Of a stretch of 64,000 nucleotides of DNA, positions 1-8,505 are shown in pieces (position 1 is the stretch's first letter; each line of letters starts with the position of its first letter). Below the pieces are notes generated by a model, which did not search any database, had not been told where the DNA came from, and saw only the letters and a program-made list of their open reading frames with translations. This stretch comes from Alkalicoccobacillus gibsonii (GTDB taxonomy: Bacteria > Bacillota > Bacilli > Bacillales > Bacillaceae_D), in assembly GCF_016798245.1 (NCBI RefSeq), contig NZ_JAEUZA010000001.1, forward strand, positions 976,221 to 1,040,220, read 5' to 3'. The position numbers and the translations under genes were made by a program.

Positions 1-755
1 TTTCTGTTACAAAGCAATTAGCTAAATTCTCGATTACAACTGGCTTAATTAACAGGCATCCAGCGACAGTCTATGAGCCTCCTAAACTAACGGTTACACC
101 TCTAAAGAGAGAGGAATGGCTTTCAGTTGAGGAAGTGAATAAGCTATTTGCTTCCGTTTCGTCAGACGATGGCTTAACAGAAAATCAATTGCTTGCCCGT
201 CCGATGCTTACAACCCGCAATACGTGGCTATTAACGCTTTTTCTTTCATACGGTCTTACGTTGCAAGAAGTAACTCGAGTCACGATGTTTGACATCCAAT
301 TTGCTCAAAATCAATTACGGATTCCTTCATCTCAGGATTCCACTAAATCGAGAATGATTCCTCTCACTGAAGAGGATAAGATACAGGCGTATGCGTATTA
401 TGAGCATATTCCTGAGCCTGTACGACCCAGGTTACATAGTAAAGACCCCTTTCATATTGCCTTTGACTTTCAACGAAAGACGTATCATTGGTCCTACGAG
501 CAGGATCATCCAAAGGCATTAACAGAGATTGCGACACAGAAAATGATCCGGACCGAAGTGCAACGTGCAGGCTTACGAAAAGGGATCTCTGCACAGCATT
601 TGAGGCATACGTTTATTTTGAGACAATTATGTCTTGGAACACCGGTAGAAGAGATTCAACGTTATTTAGGGTTCTCTAGTGCCTTGTCGCTCGACCGGTG
701 TTTATTAACGCTTGACCATTTGCTTGAACCTGAGCGGGCGCTGCTGACACCTTAG
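1..755 (+). CDS. Tyrosine recombinase/integrase-like protein, 5' end outside window, catalytically degenerate
   Basis: The reading frame is open from the first bases of the window, so the start lies upstream; an internal GTG at 135 is not a convincing start. Family features are clear: a fold following the XerC/XerD catalytic domain, a TKSR segment near 342-353 that fits the conserved lysine, and the box II arginine in a QHLRHTF segment around 594-614. However, the box I arginine position (GLR in XerC/D) is Thr (codon 258-260), the HxxR histidine is Gln, the LGH histidine is Phe, and the nucleophilic tyrosine position is Cys (codon 699-701). It is the only plus-strand gene in the window and converges on hfq. 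It is unlikely to be an active strand-exchange enzyme; it may be a DNA-binding relic or a repurposed recombinase. Family assignment is confident; function is unknown. Confidence 0.75.
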   Translation, partial: SVTKQLAKFSITTGLINRHPATVYEPPKLTVTPLKREEWLSVEEVNKLFASVSSDDGLTENQLLARPMLTTRNTWLLTLFLSYGLTLQEVTRVTMFDIQFAQNQLRIPSSQDSTKSRMIPLTEEDKIQAYAYYEHIPEPVRPRLHSKDPFHIAFDFQRKTYHWSYEQDHPKALTEIATQKMIRTEVQRAGLRKGISAQHLRHTFILRQLCLGTPVEEIQRYLGFSSALSLDRCLLTLDHLLEPERALLTP

Positions 756-790
756 TTCAATGACGCTTCGTATAATGTGCTGCACACACA

Positions 791-827
791 AAAGACTGAT
801 GACTCTATTATAGAATCATCAGTCTTT
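791..827. terminator. Convergent terminator between recombinase-like gene and hfq
   Basis: A perfect 12-bp inverted repeat (791-802 and 816-827) lies between the two convergent stop codons. The stem ends in AAAG/CTTT, so it can act on both strands; the minus-strand exit reads CTTTTGTG. It probably ends the mutS-hfq transcript and the recombinase transcript. Confidence 0.75.
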
Positions 828-848
828 AAACACGCTCGTCACTTCTTT

Positions 849-1082
849 TTACTCATCTGCTTCGGTTTTAAGTTGAACATTACGTTGTGGTGCGAATGTA
901 GAAATAGCGTGTTTGTAAACAAGTTGCTGCTTTCCTTCGGTTTCAACAATCACTGTAAAGTTATCAAACCCTTTTATAAGACCACGCAATTGAAATCCAT
1001 TCAGTAAAAAAACTGTAATAGGAATCGAATCTTTACGTAGTTGATTGAGAAATTGATCTTGAATATTTATTCCTTGTTTCAT
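849..1082 (-). CDS. hfq: RNA chaperone Hfq
   Basis: This 77-residue protein matches Hfq in length and in both Sm motifs: the N-terminal [11 protein letters not shown] helix, the [16 protein letters not shown] Sm1 region and the YKHAIST Sm2 motif with its conserved YKH. Hfq forms a hexameric ring that binds U-rich and A-rich RNA and assists sRNA-mRNA pairing in the cytoplasm; in Bacillus its role is milder than in enteric bacteria. It sits immediately downstream of miaA, the conserved order in many bacteria, with a purine-rich ribosome site (GAGGAGG-like, around 1090-1098) before the ATG. It is the last gene of the mutS-mutL-methyltransferase-miaA-hfq run. Confidence 0.96.
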   Translation of the reverse strand: MKQGINIQDQFLNQLRKDSIPITVFLLNGFQLRGLIKGFDNFTVIVETEGKQQLVYKHAISTFAPQRNVQLKTEADE

Positions 1083-1124
1083 GTGTATAGACCTCCTCTA
1101 TTTATCTATATATATTTTCGGCAC

Positions 1125-2042
1125 TCATACTTGATTTCCTTCAACGAAATTCTTAATTTGACGAAAAAGTACATCTTTCTCTTCGGTACCTGCATAAAAC
1201 CAGTTCATTTCCATTTTATTTCGAAACCACGTTAGTTGGCGCTTTGCATAACGTCTTGAATTTTGCTTAAGCTGATCAATCGCTTCATCTTTGGCGTACT
1301 CACCGGTAAGATATGAAATGATTTCCTTGTATCCAATGGCTTGAGCTGCCGCTTGATTATGAAGACCCTCACTCATTAAGGAGCGCACTTCATCTATTAA
1401 ACCTTGTTCAACCATAAGATCCACTCGCGTATTAATTCGTTCATATAGACGTTCTCGTTCAAGGTCAAGTCCTATCCCAATGAAAGGACGTGTTGGCTTT
1501 TGAACCTGTTGCTTTGAGAAGGGCTCTCCTGTTACATGAAAAACTTCTAGAGCTCGGATTACTCGTCTAACGTTATTTGGATGAATCTCTTTTGCTGCTT
1601 CAGGATCAACGTCATATAGCTTTTGGTGAACGTACGCGTTTCCATGCTGCGCCGCTTGTTCTTCTAAATCGGTTCGCAGGGAAACATCTTCAGGCCTTTC
1701 GGAAAATTGATAGCCGTGTGTAATCGATTGAATATATAAACCCGTCCCACCGACGAGAATTGGTTGTTTATTGCGTTTTTCTAAGTCTAAAAGAATATCT
1801 GAACATCTTTTTTGGAACTCAGCAACTGAAAAGGGCTCATCAAATGTTTTGATATCAATTAAATGATGAGGGACACCGTCCATCTCTTCTTTTGTTACTT
1901 TTGCCGTACCAATGTCCATGTTCTTATACACTTGCATGGAATCACCGCTAATCACTTCTCCATCAAGTTCTTTTGCAAGTCTGATCCCTAAATCAGATTT
2001 TCCAACAGCGGTAGGTCCAGCGATTACAAGTAGTTTTTTCAA
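1125..2042 (-). CDS. miaA: tRNA dimethylallyltransferase MiaA
   Basis: A 305-residue protein with the P-loop GPTAVGKSDLG at residues 9-19, the DSMQVYKNMDIGTAK motif and the GGTGLY substrate motif typical of MiaA. It transfers the dimethylallyl group of DMAPP to N6 of A37 in tRNAs reading UNN codons, making i6A. MiaB, also in this window (8923-10527), then thiomethylates that base. The length is close to the B. subtilis enzyme. It lies between the methyltransferase gene and hfq with short spacers, suggesting co-transcription from mutS. The ATG start is followed by KKLLVIAG, matching the family N-terminus. Confidence 0.96.
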   Translation of the reverse strand: MKKLLVIAGPTAVGKSDLGIRLAKELDGEVISGDSMQVYKNMDIGTAKVTKEEMDGVPHHLIDIKTFDEPFSVAEFQKRCSDILLDLEKRNKQPILVGGTGLYIQSITHGYQFSERPEDVSLRTDLEEQAAQHGNAYVHQKLYDVDPEAAKEIHPNNVRRVIRALEVFHVTGEPFSKQQVQKPTRPFIGIGLDLERERLYERINTRVDLMVEQGLIDEVRSLMSEGLHNQAAAQAIGYKEIISYLTGEYAKDEAIDQLKQNSRRYAKRQLTWFRNKMEMNWFYAGTEEKDVLFRQIKNFVEGNQV

Positions 2043-2073
2043 TGTGATTGCCTCACTTTATCTTGTCGTTCCA

Positions 2074-2853
2074 TTAAGTTTTTTTGATGCCATATTGAAA
2101 TTCGACAGGCCTTCTTCGGTTTACATGAAAGCCAAATTCCTCAAAAAGACTGCTTGTCCAATGATCTTTTAAAACGACACGTTTTTTTGCAACACGCATG
2201 GCTTCCTGGATCGTTTGTTGTGAAAGTGCTTCGTAATGAGCAAACGATTTTAATGCTTGTATCCCTGAGGAAGAATGAATGGTTTGCTCAAACATCGGGT
2301 CAAAATAAACAACATCATAGGACGAATCAGGTAAGCTTTTTAATAAATCATAATGATGGCCTGCCAACACATGAACCGATTGCATCGCATCAAGTAACAT
2401 AGGATGTGCATCCGTCCAAGTATGAAGACCCTTCTTCACAATATATGCCATAATAGCGTTCTGTTCAATTCCTGTAACATAACCATCCTGCCCAACGGCA
2501 AGTTTGGCCATCACCGCATCTGCGCCCAGGCCTAATGTACAATCTAGTAGACTGTTTCCTTTTTGCAAATCACAGGCTTCAATAAAAGCATCATATCCAT
2601 TGGCAAAAAAAGCTTTTGCCCTGACCTGAGCTGCATTTGGATGATAGAAAAATGGATTCGGATCTCCATGTCGATACAGACTAAGTCGATGACGTGCGAC
2701 AACTAAAAGATCGCTTTTCACTTCTTCTAACAAATTATCAACTGAGCGATCGTTTCTTTTTTGATAAGCTACATGTAATTCTTCCGCTACGACACGCGCA
2801 AGCGGCTCAAGTTTATCTGCTCGCTTTCTAGCTGTTGTCACCACAACATTCAC
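2074..2853 (-). CDS. RsmJ-like class I SAM-dependent methyltransferase
   Basis: This 259-residue protein has a SAM-binding motif of the form DCTLGLGADAVMAK (about residues 104-117) and a catalytic-loop motif VVYFDPMF (about 184-191), followed by a late KKRVVLKDH strand. This arrangement resembles the RsmJ/YhiQ family, which methylates N2 of G1516 in 16S rRNA; assignment to that exact target is inference. The start is a GTG with TAGGA six bases upstream, 16 bases after the mutL stop, and the gene lies between mutL and miaA. I know of no B. subtilis gene of this kind at the same locus, so it looks like a local insertion into the conserved order. It could also be a tRNA or other rRNA methyltransferase. 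Confidence 0.7.
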   Translation of the reverse strand: MNVVVTTARKRADKLEPLARVVAEELHVAYQKRNDRSVDNLLEEVKSDLLVVARHRLSLYRHGDPNPFFYHPNAAQVRAKAFFANGYDAFIEACDLQKGNSLLDCTLGLGADAVMAKLAVGQDGYVTGIEQNAIMAYIVKKGLHTWTDAHPMLLDAMQSVHVLAGHHYDLLKSLPDSSYDVVYFDPMFEQTIHSSSGIQALKSFAHYEALSQQTIQEAMRVAKKRVVLKDHWTSSLFEEFGFHVNRRRPVEFQYGIKKT

Positions 2854-2868
2854 TAACGTTCCTACTTT

Positions 2869-4719
2869 CTACATAACCCGCTTAAACATTTTTTCCATTT
2901 CATAGGTTGTAAATTGGATAATGACTGGTCGTCCATGAGGACATGTAAATGGATCCTCACATAGACGTAAGGTATCAAGCAAAGATTGAATCTCGTCATC
3001 ACGTAAATGTCGATTCGCTTTGATGGCAGCCTTACACGCCATTAAAATAGCAGCATCCTCGCGTAGCTTTCCAATGTCAATTCGTGCATTCTCAAGCAAT
3101 TGATCTAATAATTCTCTAATCGTTTCTTCTTCTAAACCATCTGGAAACCAAACTGGATGTGACCTTACGCGATACGTTTGCTGACCAAATGAATCAAGAA
3201 ATACACCAACAGATTCAAGCTTTTCTAGATTCGTCTCAATTAGTGACGCTTCCTGCACAGTACACTCGATTGTAAATGGCGTTAGGAGTTCCTGAACATG
3301 CGGCGTTTGCTCCGCAACTTTTTCCCGGAAAAATTCATAATTAATTCGTTCCTGAGCAGCATGCTGATCAATTAAATATAAGCCTAGCTCATTTTGGGCA
3401 AGGATATACGTGCCATGCATCTGACCAATCGGATAAAGCGCAGGAATTCGGTCCGATCTTTCAGATACGATGGGCTTGTCTACTTGTATATCTTCCCCAT
3501 TCACGATCTCTGAAGAATGTACTTCCGGCAGAACCGTAGGCTGTTCTCTTTGCACTGGCTGTTCATCTACAAACGTTTCTCGTACTTCACTAGCAGGTTC
3601 ACTCACTTGGTCTTTAAAAAGCGTTTGCTCCTGAGGTTTCTGCTTTGGTTGTGTTTCTTCAAAGGATAAAGAAAGCTGTGTAGAAGCTGGCCCTACAGAA
3701 CTCTGCTTAGGCTGCTGTTGTTCTGGAATTAACTGCGTCTGCTGAAATGCTTTTTTGATTGATGAACTAATCAACGCGCCTAATTCTTGTTCCTTACTTA
3801 ACCTGACTTCCATTTTTGAAGGATGAACGTTCACATCAATAAGTGTTGGGTTCATCTCAATTTGAATGACAGCGATTGGGAATCGACCAATAGGCAGTAA
3901 CGTATGATAACCCTGCATGATCGCACCAGCAATTGCGTAATTTCGAATGTAACGACCATTAATATAAACCGATAAATACTGTCTCGATGAACGATTCACC
4001 TCTGGTCGGCACAAGAACCCTTTCACTTGATAATCGAGTGATGATTCTTCAAACGAGACAAGCTTTGTGGCTACAGAACGTCCATAGATCTGGGCAATCA
4101 CTTGACGAATGTCACCGTTTCCTGAGGTTTTTAACACTTGCTTCTCATTATGAATATATTCAAATGCAACAGATGGATTAGACATAGCTAATCGGTTCAT
4201 TACATCACTTGTATGACCAGCTTCTGTGTGAGATGTTTTTAAGTATTTTAGCCGGGCAGGTGTATTGTAGAAGAGGTTGGTGATGATGAGCTCCGTTCCT
4301 TTTCTTGTTGGAGAAGCTGCTCGCTTTACAAGCTTTCCTCCTTCAAGTTGAAGCTCTACCCCTGCACCTGTTCCCGTGCTTGTTTTCATCGTTAGATATG
4401 AAACTGAGGCGATACTCGGTAAGGCCTCTCCTCGAAACCCTAATGTATGAATGTTAAATAAGTCCCGATCGGTTTGAATTTTACTTGTTGCATGACGCAA
4501 AAATGCCGTCTCTACATCGTCAGCAGGGATCCCACTTCCATTGTCAACAACTCGAATGGAGGTAAGACCTGCTTCTGTTAGTTCAACTAAGATGGATGTG
4601 CTGCCAGCATCAAGCGCATTTTCAACCAATTCTTTCACAATGGAGGCAGGGCGTTCCACTACCTCACCTGCTGCTATCTTGTTAGAAAGCGCATCGTCTA
4701 GCTGCTTTATAGTGGGCAT
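2869..4719 (-). CDS. mutL: DNA mismatch repair protein MutL
   Basis: A 616-residue protein with the N-terminal GHKL ATPase: NALDAG at 34-39, DNGSGI at 59-64 and GFRGEAL at 94-100. A low-complexity Gln/Glu/Pro-rich linker spans roughly 325-420. The C-terminal dimerisation/endonuclease domain carries DQHAAQERINYE at 451-462, the metal-binding endonuclease motif absent from E. coli MutL, and a CPHGRP motif near the C-terminus. MutL couples MutS mismatch recognition to strand nicking. It starts 20 bases after mutS stops, with a strong AGGAAGGAG site, so the two are almost certainly one operon. Confidence 0.97.
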   Translation of the reverse strand: MPTIKQLDDALSNKIAAGEVVERPASIVKELVENALDAGSTSILVELTEAGLTSIRVVDNGSGIPADDVETAFLRHATSKIQTDRDLFNIHTLGFRGEALPSIASVSYLTMKTSTGTGAGVELQLEGGKLVKRAASPTRKGTELIITNLFYNTPARLKYLKTSHTEAGHTSDVMNRLAMSNPSVAFEYIHNEKQVLKTSGNGDIRQVIAQIYGRSVATKLVSFEESSLDYQVKGFLCRPEVNRSSRQYLSVYINGRYIRNYAIAGAIMQGYHTLLPIGRFPIAVIQIEMNPTLIDVNVHPSKMEVRLSKEQELGALISSSIKKAFQQTQLIPEQQQPKQSSVGPASTQLSLSFEETQPKQKPQEQTLFKDQVSEPASEVRETFVDEQPVQREQPTVLPEVHSSEIVNGEDIQVDKPIVSERSDRIPALYPIGQMHGTYILAQNELGLYLIDQHAAQERINYEFFREKVAEQTPHVQELLTPFTIECTVQEASLIETNLEKLESVGVFLDSFGQQTYRVRSHPVWFPDGLEEETIRELLDQLLENARIDIGKLREDAAILMACKAAIKANRHLRDDEIQSLLDTLRLCEDPFTCPHGRPVIIQFTTYEMEKMFKRVM

Positions 4720-4739
4720 GCCACCCTCTCCTTCCTACT

Positions 4740-7358
4740 CTATTCCTTTGCTTTTTGTTGCCATGTATGAATGAGCTGTAGCGCCTCAAAAGGCGTTAAA
4801 TGCATAAGATCAACAGCATTAATTTCTTTTAACAATGCTTCTTGATGCTTGTTCACAATGGACATTGGCTTTTTAGGTACTTCCTCTACAGCAAATAATG
4901 ATAACTGTAGGTCCTCATCCTTATCCTCAGTTTCAGGCTCTTGAACCTTTAATATATCTGTTTTAGCTGCCGCTGTTTCAAGTTGCCCGCCTTCTAGTTC
5001 CGCAAGTAACATTTCAGCACGCTCAGTAACCATACTTGGTAATCCAGCGAGCTCCGCCACGTAGATACCATAGCTTCGATCAGCTGGTCCATCAATGACT
5101 TTGTGTAAGAAAACAACATGTCCATCTTGTTCGGCTGCTGACACATGAATGTTCTGAAGCTGCTGCAATGACCGTTCCATGGTTGTTAGTTCATGATAAT
5201 GTGTTGAGAACATCGTTTTAGCTTGGATATGTTCATGGATAAATTCCATAATGGCTTGAGCCAATGCCATCCCATCATAGGTAGATGTCCCTCTTCCGAT
5301 TTCATCTAGAAGCAACAAGCTATCCTGTGTTGCTTTCGTTAACGCATGCTTCGTTTCAAGCATTTCAACCATAAACGTACTTTGGCCGCTTGCCAAATCA
5401 TCAGCCGCACCAATTCGCGTAAAGATTTGATCAAATACAGGGAGCTCTGCTTCGTCTGCTGGCACGTAACAGCCAATTTGAGCCATCACAGCTGTGAGAG
5501 CCAATTGTCTCATGTACGTACTCTTACCACCCATATTCGGCCCTGTTAGTAGCAGCATGCCTCGACCATCTCCCATGATGACATCATTGGGAACATATTG
5601 ACCTCTAGGTATAACGGTCTCCACAACAGGATGGCGATTGTTTAGAAGCTGAATACGACGTGTCTCTGAGAATGTTGGTTTCACATATGTTCGCTGTTCA
5701 CTGACAGTCGCAAAGCTTGTATACACATCTAACTCACTCATTTGGCTGGCAAGACTCTGAAGCTCAGGAACAAATTGTTTGACTTGCTCTCGAATTTGAA
5801 CAAATAGCTCATATTCTAGCTTTTCGGTTTGATCGTTCGCTTCTAAAATTAATGCTTCCTTTTCCTTTAGTTCTGGTGTTACAAATCGTTCAGCATTTGT
5901 TAATGTTTGTTTTCGTTCGTAACGTCCTTCCGGGATGGACGAAGCATTTGCTCGAGTGATCTCAATATAATAGCCAAACACTCGGTTATAGCCGACTTTT
6001 AGCGTTCTGATTCCAGTAATTTCACGCTCTTTCGCCTCAAGTTCAGCAATCCACTGCTTTCCGTTTGTACTCGCATCACGGTATTTATCAAGTTCCAAAG
6101 AGTAGCCTGATTGAATAATTCCGCCCTCTTTTAAGGAGATAGGTGCATCCTCAATAAGGCTTGTATCAAGTAATGTAGCCAGCCCTTCAAATGTCTCTAA
6201 TTCCTTAAACCAATCTTGAGCAAAGTCTGCTTGCATGGTAGAGAGTAAATGAACAATCGCTGGTACACGCTGTAGTGATTTTTTTAATTGAACAAGCTCA
6301 CGTGGACTCACACTACCGTATGCTACTCTAGCAGCAAGACGTTCTAAATCATAGACTGCTTTTAATTCATCTCGTAGCTCTTCACGCTCAAAAAAGTGAG
6401 TTAAAAATGATTCTACCGCACGTTGTCTTGACTGTATTTCTTGTTTGTTCACAAGTGGTCTTAGCGTCCATTGTCTAAGCATTCTTCCACCCATTGCGGT
6501 GACTGTATGATCAATAATCGAGAGTAACGATCCTTGTTTTCTTTTTTCGCGTAAGGTTTCCGTTAACTCTAGATTCCGTTTTGTATGTTGATCCATCTTT
6601 AAATAAGATGTAGATGCATAATAGTTCACTGGTTGTAAGTGAGATAATGAACGTTTTTGGGTGCGTACGAGATACTGCACTAATCTCGCATACGTTTTTT
6701 CGAGCTTGTCTTGCTTTAAATGTTGATAAACGGATGCATAGTCGCTTTGCTCATCAAACTCATCTTCATATGAAATCGTGAGTTGTTTTTGTTCAGCTAA
6801 TCGATTCAACAATTCTTGGTCTGCGGTGCTTGCAATAATCACTTCTTTTGAATTAGCCGTTACGATTTCTTGAATGGCATCCTCTAGCTCATCACCTGTA
6901 ATTGTTACACGCCCTTCTCCAGTAGACAAATCAACAAATGCAACTCCATAAGAACCATCTGCACACTCGTGAATCGTAGCCAAATAGTTGTTTTCTTTTT
7001 CCTGGATAAAATGATCACTCATCATCGTTCCAGGAGTTAAAAGCTTCACAACCTCTCGTTTTACAACACCTTTTGCCGTCTCAGGGTCTTCAACCTGTTC
7101 ACAGATGGCCACTTTGTACCCTTTTTCTACAAGTCGAGTCATATACATATCCGCTGAGTGATGAGGGACACCACACATGGGAATCCGTGTTTCTCCTTGA
7201 CCTCTTCCGGTAAGCGTGATTTCAAGCTCCCGTGATGCTTGTACCGCATCATCTTGAAAAAGTTCATAAAAATCGCCTAATCGAAAAAATAAAAAAGCAT
7301 CCTGATATTGTGCTTTTATCTCTAAATATTGCTTCATCATAGGGGTTACCTGTGCCAT
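4740..7358 (-). CDS. mutS: DNA mismatch repair protein MutS
   Basis: MutS binds mismatches and small loops and loads MutL. The ATG at 7358 is chosen because GGAGGAAAGT lies just upstream and the resulting N-terminus MAQVTPMMKQYLEIKA matches the family; the frame is open 18 codons further but without a ribosome site. The product is 872 residues. The mismatch-wedge GDFYE motif is at 29-33, and the Walker A GPNMGGKS at 606-613 is followed by the Walker B segment LLLLDEIGRG and a helix-turn-helix C-terminal region. It has its own extended -10 promoter and follows a cotE terminator, so it begins the repair operon. Confidence 0.97.
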   Translation of the reverse strand: MAQVTPMMKQYLEIKAQYQDAFLFFRLGDFYELFQDDAVQASRELEITLTGRGQGETRIPMCGVPHHSADMYMTRLVEKGYKVAICEQVEDPETAKGVVKREVVKLLTPGTMMSDHFIQEKENNYLATIHECADGSYGVAFVDLSTGEGRVTITGDELEDAIQEIVTANSKEVIIASTADQELLNRLAEQKQLTISYEDEFDEQSDYASVYQHLKQDKLEKTYARLVQYLVRTQKRSLSHLQPVNYYASTSYLKMDQHTKRNLELTETLREKRKQGSLLSIIDHTVTAMGGRMLRQWTLRPLVNKQEIQSRQRAVESFLTHFFEREELRDELKAVYDLERLAARVAYGSVSPRELVQLKKSLQRVPAIVHLLSTMQADFAQDWFKELETFEGLATLLDTSLIEDAPISLKEGGIIQSGYSLELDKYRDASTNGKQWIAELEAKEREITGIRTLKVGYNRVFGYYIEITRANASSIPEGRYERKQTLTNAERFVTPELKEKEALILEANDQTEKLEYELFVQIREQVKQFVPELQSLASQMSELDVYTSFATVSEQRTYVKPTFSETRRIQLLNNRHPVVETVIPRGQYVPNDVIMGDGRGMLLLTGPNMGGKSTYMRQLALTAVMAQIGCYVPADEAELPVFDQIFTRIGAADDLASGQSTFMVEMLETKHALTKATQDSLLLLDEIGRGTSTYDGMALAQAIMEFIHEHIQAKTMFSTHYHELTTMERSLQQLQNIHVSAAEQDGHVVFLHKVIDGPADRSYGIYVAELAGLPSMVTERAEMLLAELEGGQLETAAAKTDILKVQEPETEDKDEDLQLSLFAVEEVPKKPMSIVNKHQEALLKEINAVDLMHLTPFEALQLIHTWQQKAKE

Positions 7359-7392
7359 ACTTTCCTCCAACCGTACATTCATCTTTGCTAGT

Positions 7393-7398
7393 ATTATA
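7393..7398 (-). promoter_or_regulatory. Candidate sigma-A extended -10 promoter of mutS operon
   Basis: On the minus strand the sequence reads TGCTATAAT: a perfect -10 hexamer at 7393-7398 preceded by the TGn extension. The -35 region is poor, as is common for extended -10 promoters. It lies about 35 bases upstream of the mutS ATG. Confidence 0.6.
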
Positions 7399-7442
7399 GC
7401 ACAGTGAATCAAACACCTGCACTTGGAATGAACAAGAAAAAA

Positions 7443-7463
7443 GAGCGATGCATCGCATCACTC
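7443..7463 (-). terminator. Rho-independent terminator of cotE
   Basis: A 9-bp stem with one mismatch (7443-7451 with 7455-7463) and a three-base loop is followed on the minus strand by TTTTTT. It lies just after the cotE stop and separates cotE from mutS. Confidence 0.8.
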
Positions 7464-7469
7464 CTAACC

Positions 7470-8036
7470 CTACTTATCTAGTTCTTCGTGTAAGAAATGT
7501 GGATCAAGGTTCTCTAATTCTTCATCTGTAACTTGATCGACGTAATCTGCAATCGGGTATTCATTGATAATGCCTTGTGGATTCACCGCAACAGCAACTT
7601 TTGTTTCACCAATACACTCAACAATGAATTCACGTTCCACTTGCACGTCAACCGTCGTTCCACTGTCTGAGATGATCGCTTCTAATGTATTTGGTTGTTG
7701 TACGGCTCTTGCGACAACATCTAAGTCTTCTGATAATACGTTTTCATCTTTCATAGATAAAGGCACAATGTCTGTGTACGTCACAGTTTGTGTAGCTACA
7801 TCTGTTTTTGTATTATTCGTGTACGAAAACCAAACGTTAATATCATAAGAACCCTGGACCTCTACAGTATCCCCACGTTTTTCTGCATCATAGGTGTGAT
7901 TAATAATCCAGCACCCTAATATACTTGTTGGTCGATGAGCCGGCGTGATGTGGTGAGTGGCTTCAGAAAACTTCCTTCCCTTTCCACATACTGCTTTCGT
8001 AATAATTTCTCGGTAACTCATTTCATTTTCAGCCAT
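7470..8036 (-). CDS. cotE: Outer spore coat morphogenetic protein CotE
   Basis: This 188-residue protein is close in length to B. subtilis CotE (about 180) and shares its sequence landmarks: the N-terminal SYREIITKAVCGKGRKF block, SILGCWIINH, the YDINVWFSY segment and an acidic C-terminal tail. CotE directs assembly of the outer spore coat and binds many coat proteins; it is expressed in the mother cell. AGGAGGGTC eight bases upstream supports the first ATG; an alternative ATG lies five codons later. The gene stands alone between two terminators, as expected for a sporulation-specific transcription unit inserted in housekeeping operons. Confidence 0.96.
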   Translation of the reverse strand: MAENEMSYREIITKAVCGKGRKFSEATHHITPAHRPTSILGCWIINHTYDAEKRGDTVEVQGSYDINVWFSYTNNTKTDVATQTVTYTDIVPLSMKDENVLSEDLDVVARAVQQPNTLEAIISDSGTTVDVQVEREFIVECIGETKVAVAVNPQGIINEYPIADYVDQVTDEELENLDPHFLHEELDK

Positions 8037-8112
8037 TTGCTGACCCTCCTATTCTCATATCCTGGCTGGATGATGTGTCGGCTCCTGCCTACCGTTCCGC
8101 CTAATCACCCTC

Positions 8113-8120
8113 ATTCTATG
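8113..8120 (-). promoter_or_regulatory. Weak candidate mother-cell sigma factor -10 for cotE
   Basis: On the minus strand CATAGAAT lies about 75 bases upstream of cotE and resembles sigma-E/sigma-K -10 elements (CATAnnnT). An AC dinucleotide 17 bases upstream would fit a sigma-K -35. The known B. subtilis cotE promoters depend on mother-cell sigma factors; this particular site is inference from a short match. Confidence 0.25.
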
Positions 8121-8266
8121 CAGGGAGTAAAACGGATGTGATTGAAGATTAGGTAGGGCAAACCGTTTCTATAAAGGATATGAAGCGAGAAATTGGATTA
8201 GTACAGCAATCTTAAATCTTACTGAGCTCATAAAGAAACATTTGGCAAATAACTAAAACTACTAAA

Positions 8267-8305
8267 AAATGGCGAATGATATAAAATTCGAATCATTCGC
8301 CATTT
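8267..8305 (-). terminator. Strong terminator downstream of ymcA
   Basis: A perfect 14-bp inverted repeat (8267-8280 and 8292-8305) is followed on the minus strand by TTTTTTAG. It ends the miaB-ymcA transcript before cotE. Confidence 0.85.
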
Positions 8306-8322
8306 ATGTTTTTATTAAACAA

Positions 8323-8441
8323 GCGGAGGGAGAACCCGAGACTCCAGCGGAAACAGTGCGAGGTGAAGACACTGTAGCGGTGATTTTTCCGCGGAAGGGG
8401 CTGAGGCCGTGCCCGCGGAAAGCGAGGGTTTCTCCTGTAGC
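8323..8441. repeat. GC-rich folded intergenic element of Bacillaceae type
   Basis: The element contrasts with the AT-rich flanks and has nested inverted repeats: GGGAGAACCC at 8328-8337 pairs with GGGTTTCTCC at 8426-8435 (one bulged base), ACAGTG at 8353-8358 pairs with CACTGT at 8370-8375, and CCGCGG occurs at 8389-8394 and 8413-8418. Strings such as GTGCCCGCGGAAAGCGAG are, to my knowledge, typical of dispersed intergenic repeats in Bacillus-like genomes. Only one copy is visible here, so repeat status rests on that recollection. Confidence 0.6.
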
Positions 8442-8505
8442 GTGTACATTGCTATGTTCGTGTATTCATAATTAAATTACTGCTTTGTTCCAGCGTAAAC
8501 TCATA

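Larger units (their letters stand above)
8037..8505. other. 469-bp non-coding region between ymcA and cotE
   Basis: No convincing coding frame is present. From low to high coordinates it holds the cotE 5' leader and promoter region (8041-8260), the ymcA terminator (8267-8305) and a GC-rich folded repeat (about 8323-8441). A plus-strand open frame at 8269-8475 runs straight through terminator and repeat and has no ribosome site, so it is not called as a gene. Confidence 0.8.

Noticed and set aside
8269-8475. Plus-strand open frame of 68 codons in the ymcA-cotE spacer
   Set aside because: It starts inside a terminator stem and runs through the folded repeat; no ribosome site and no protein-like composition.
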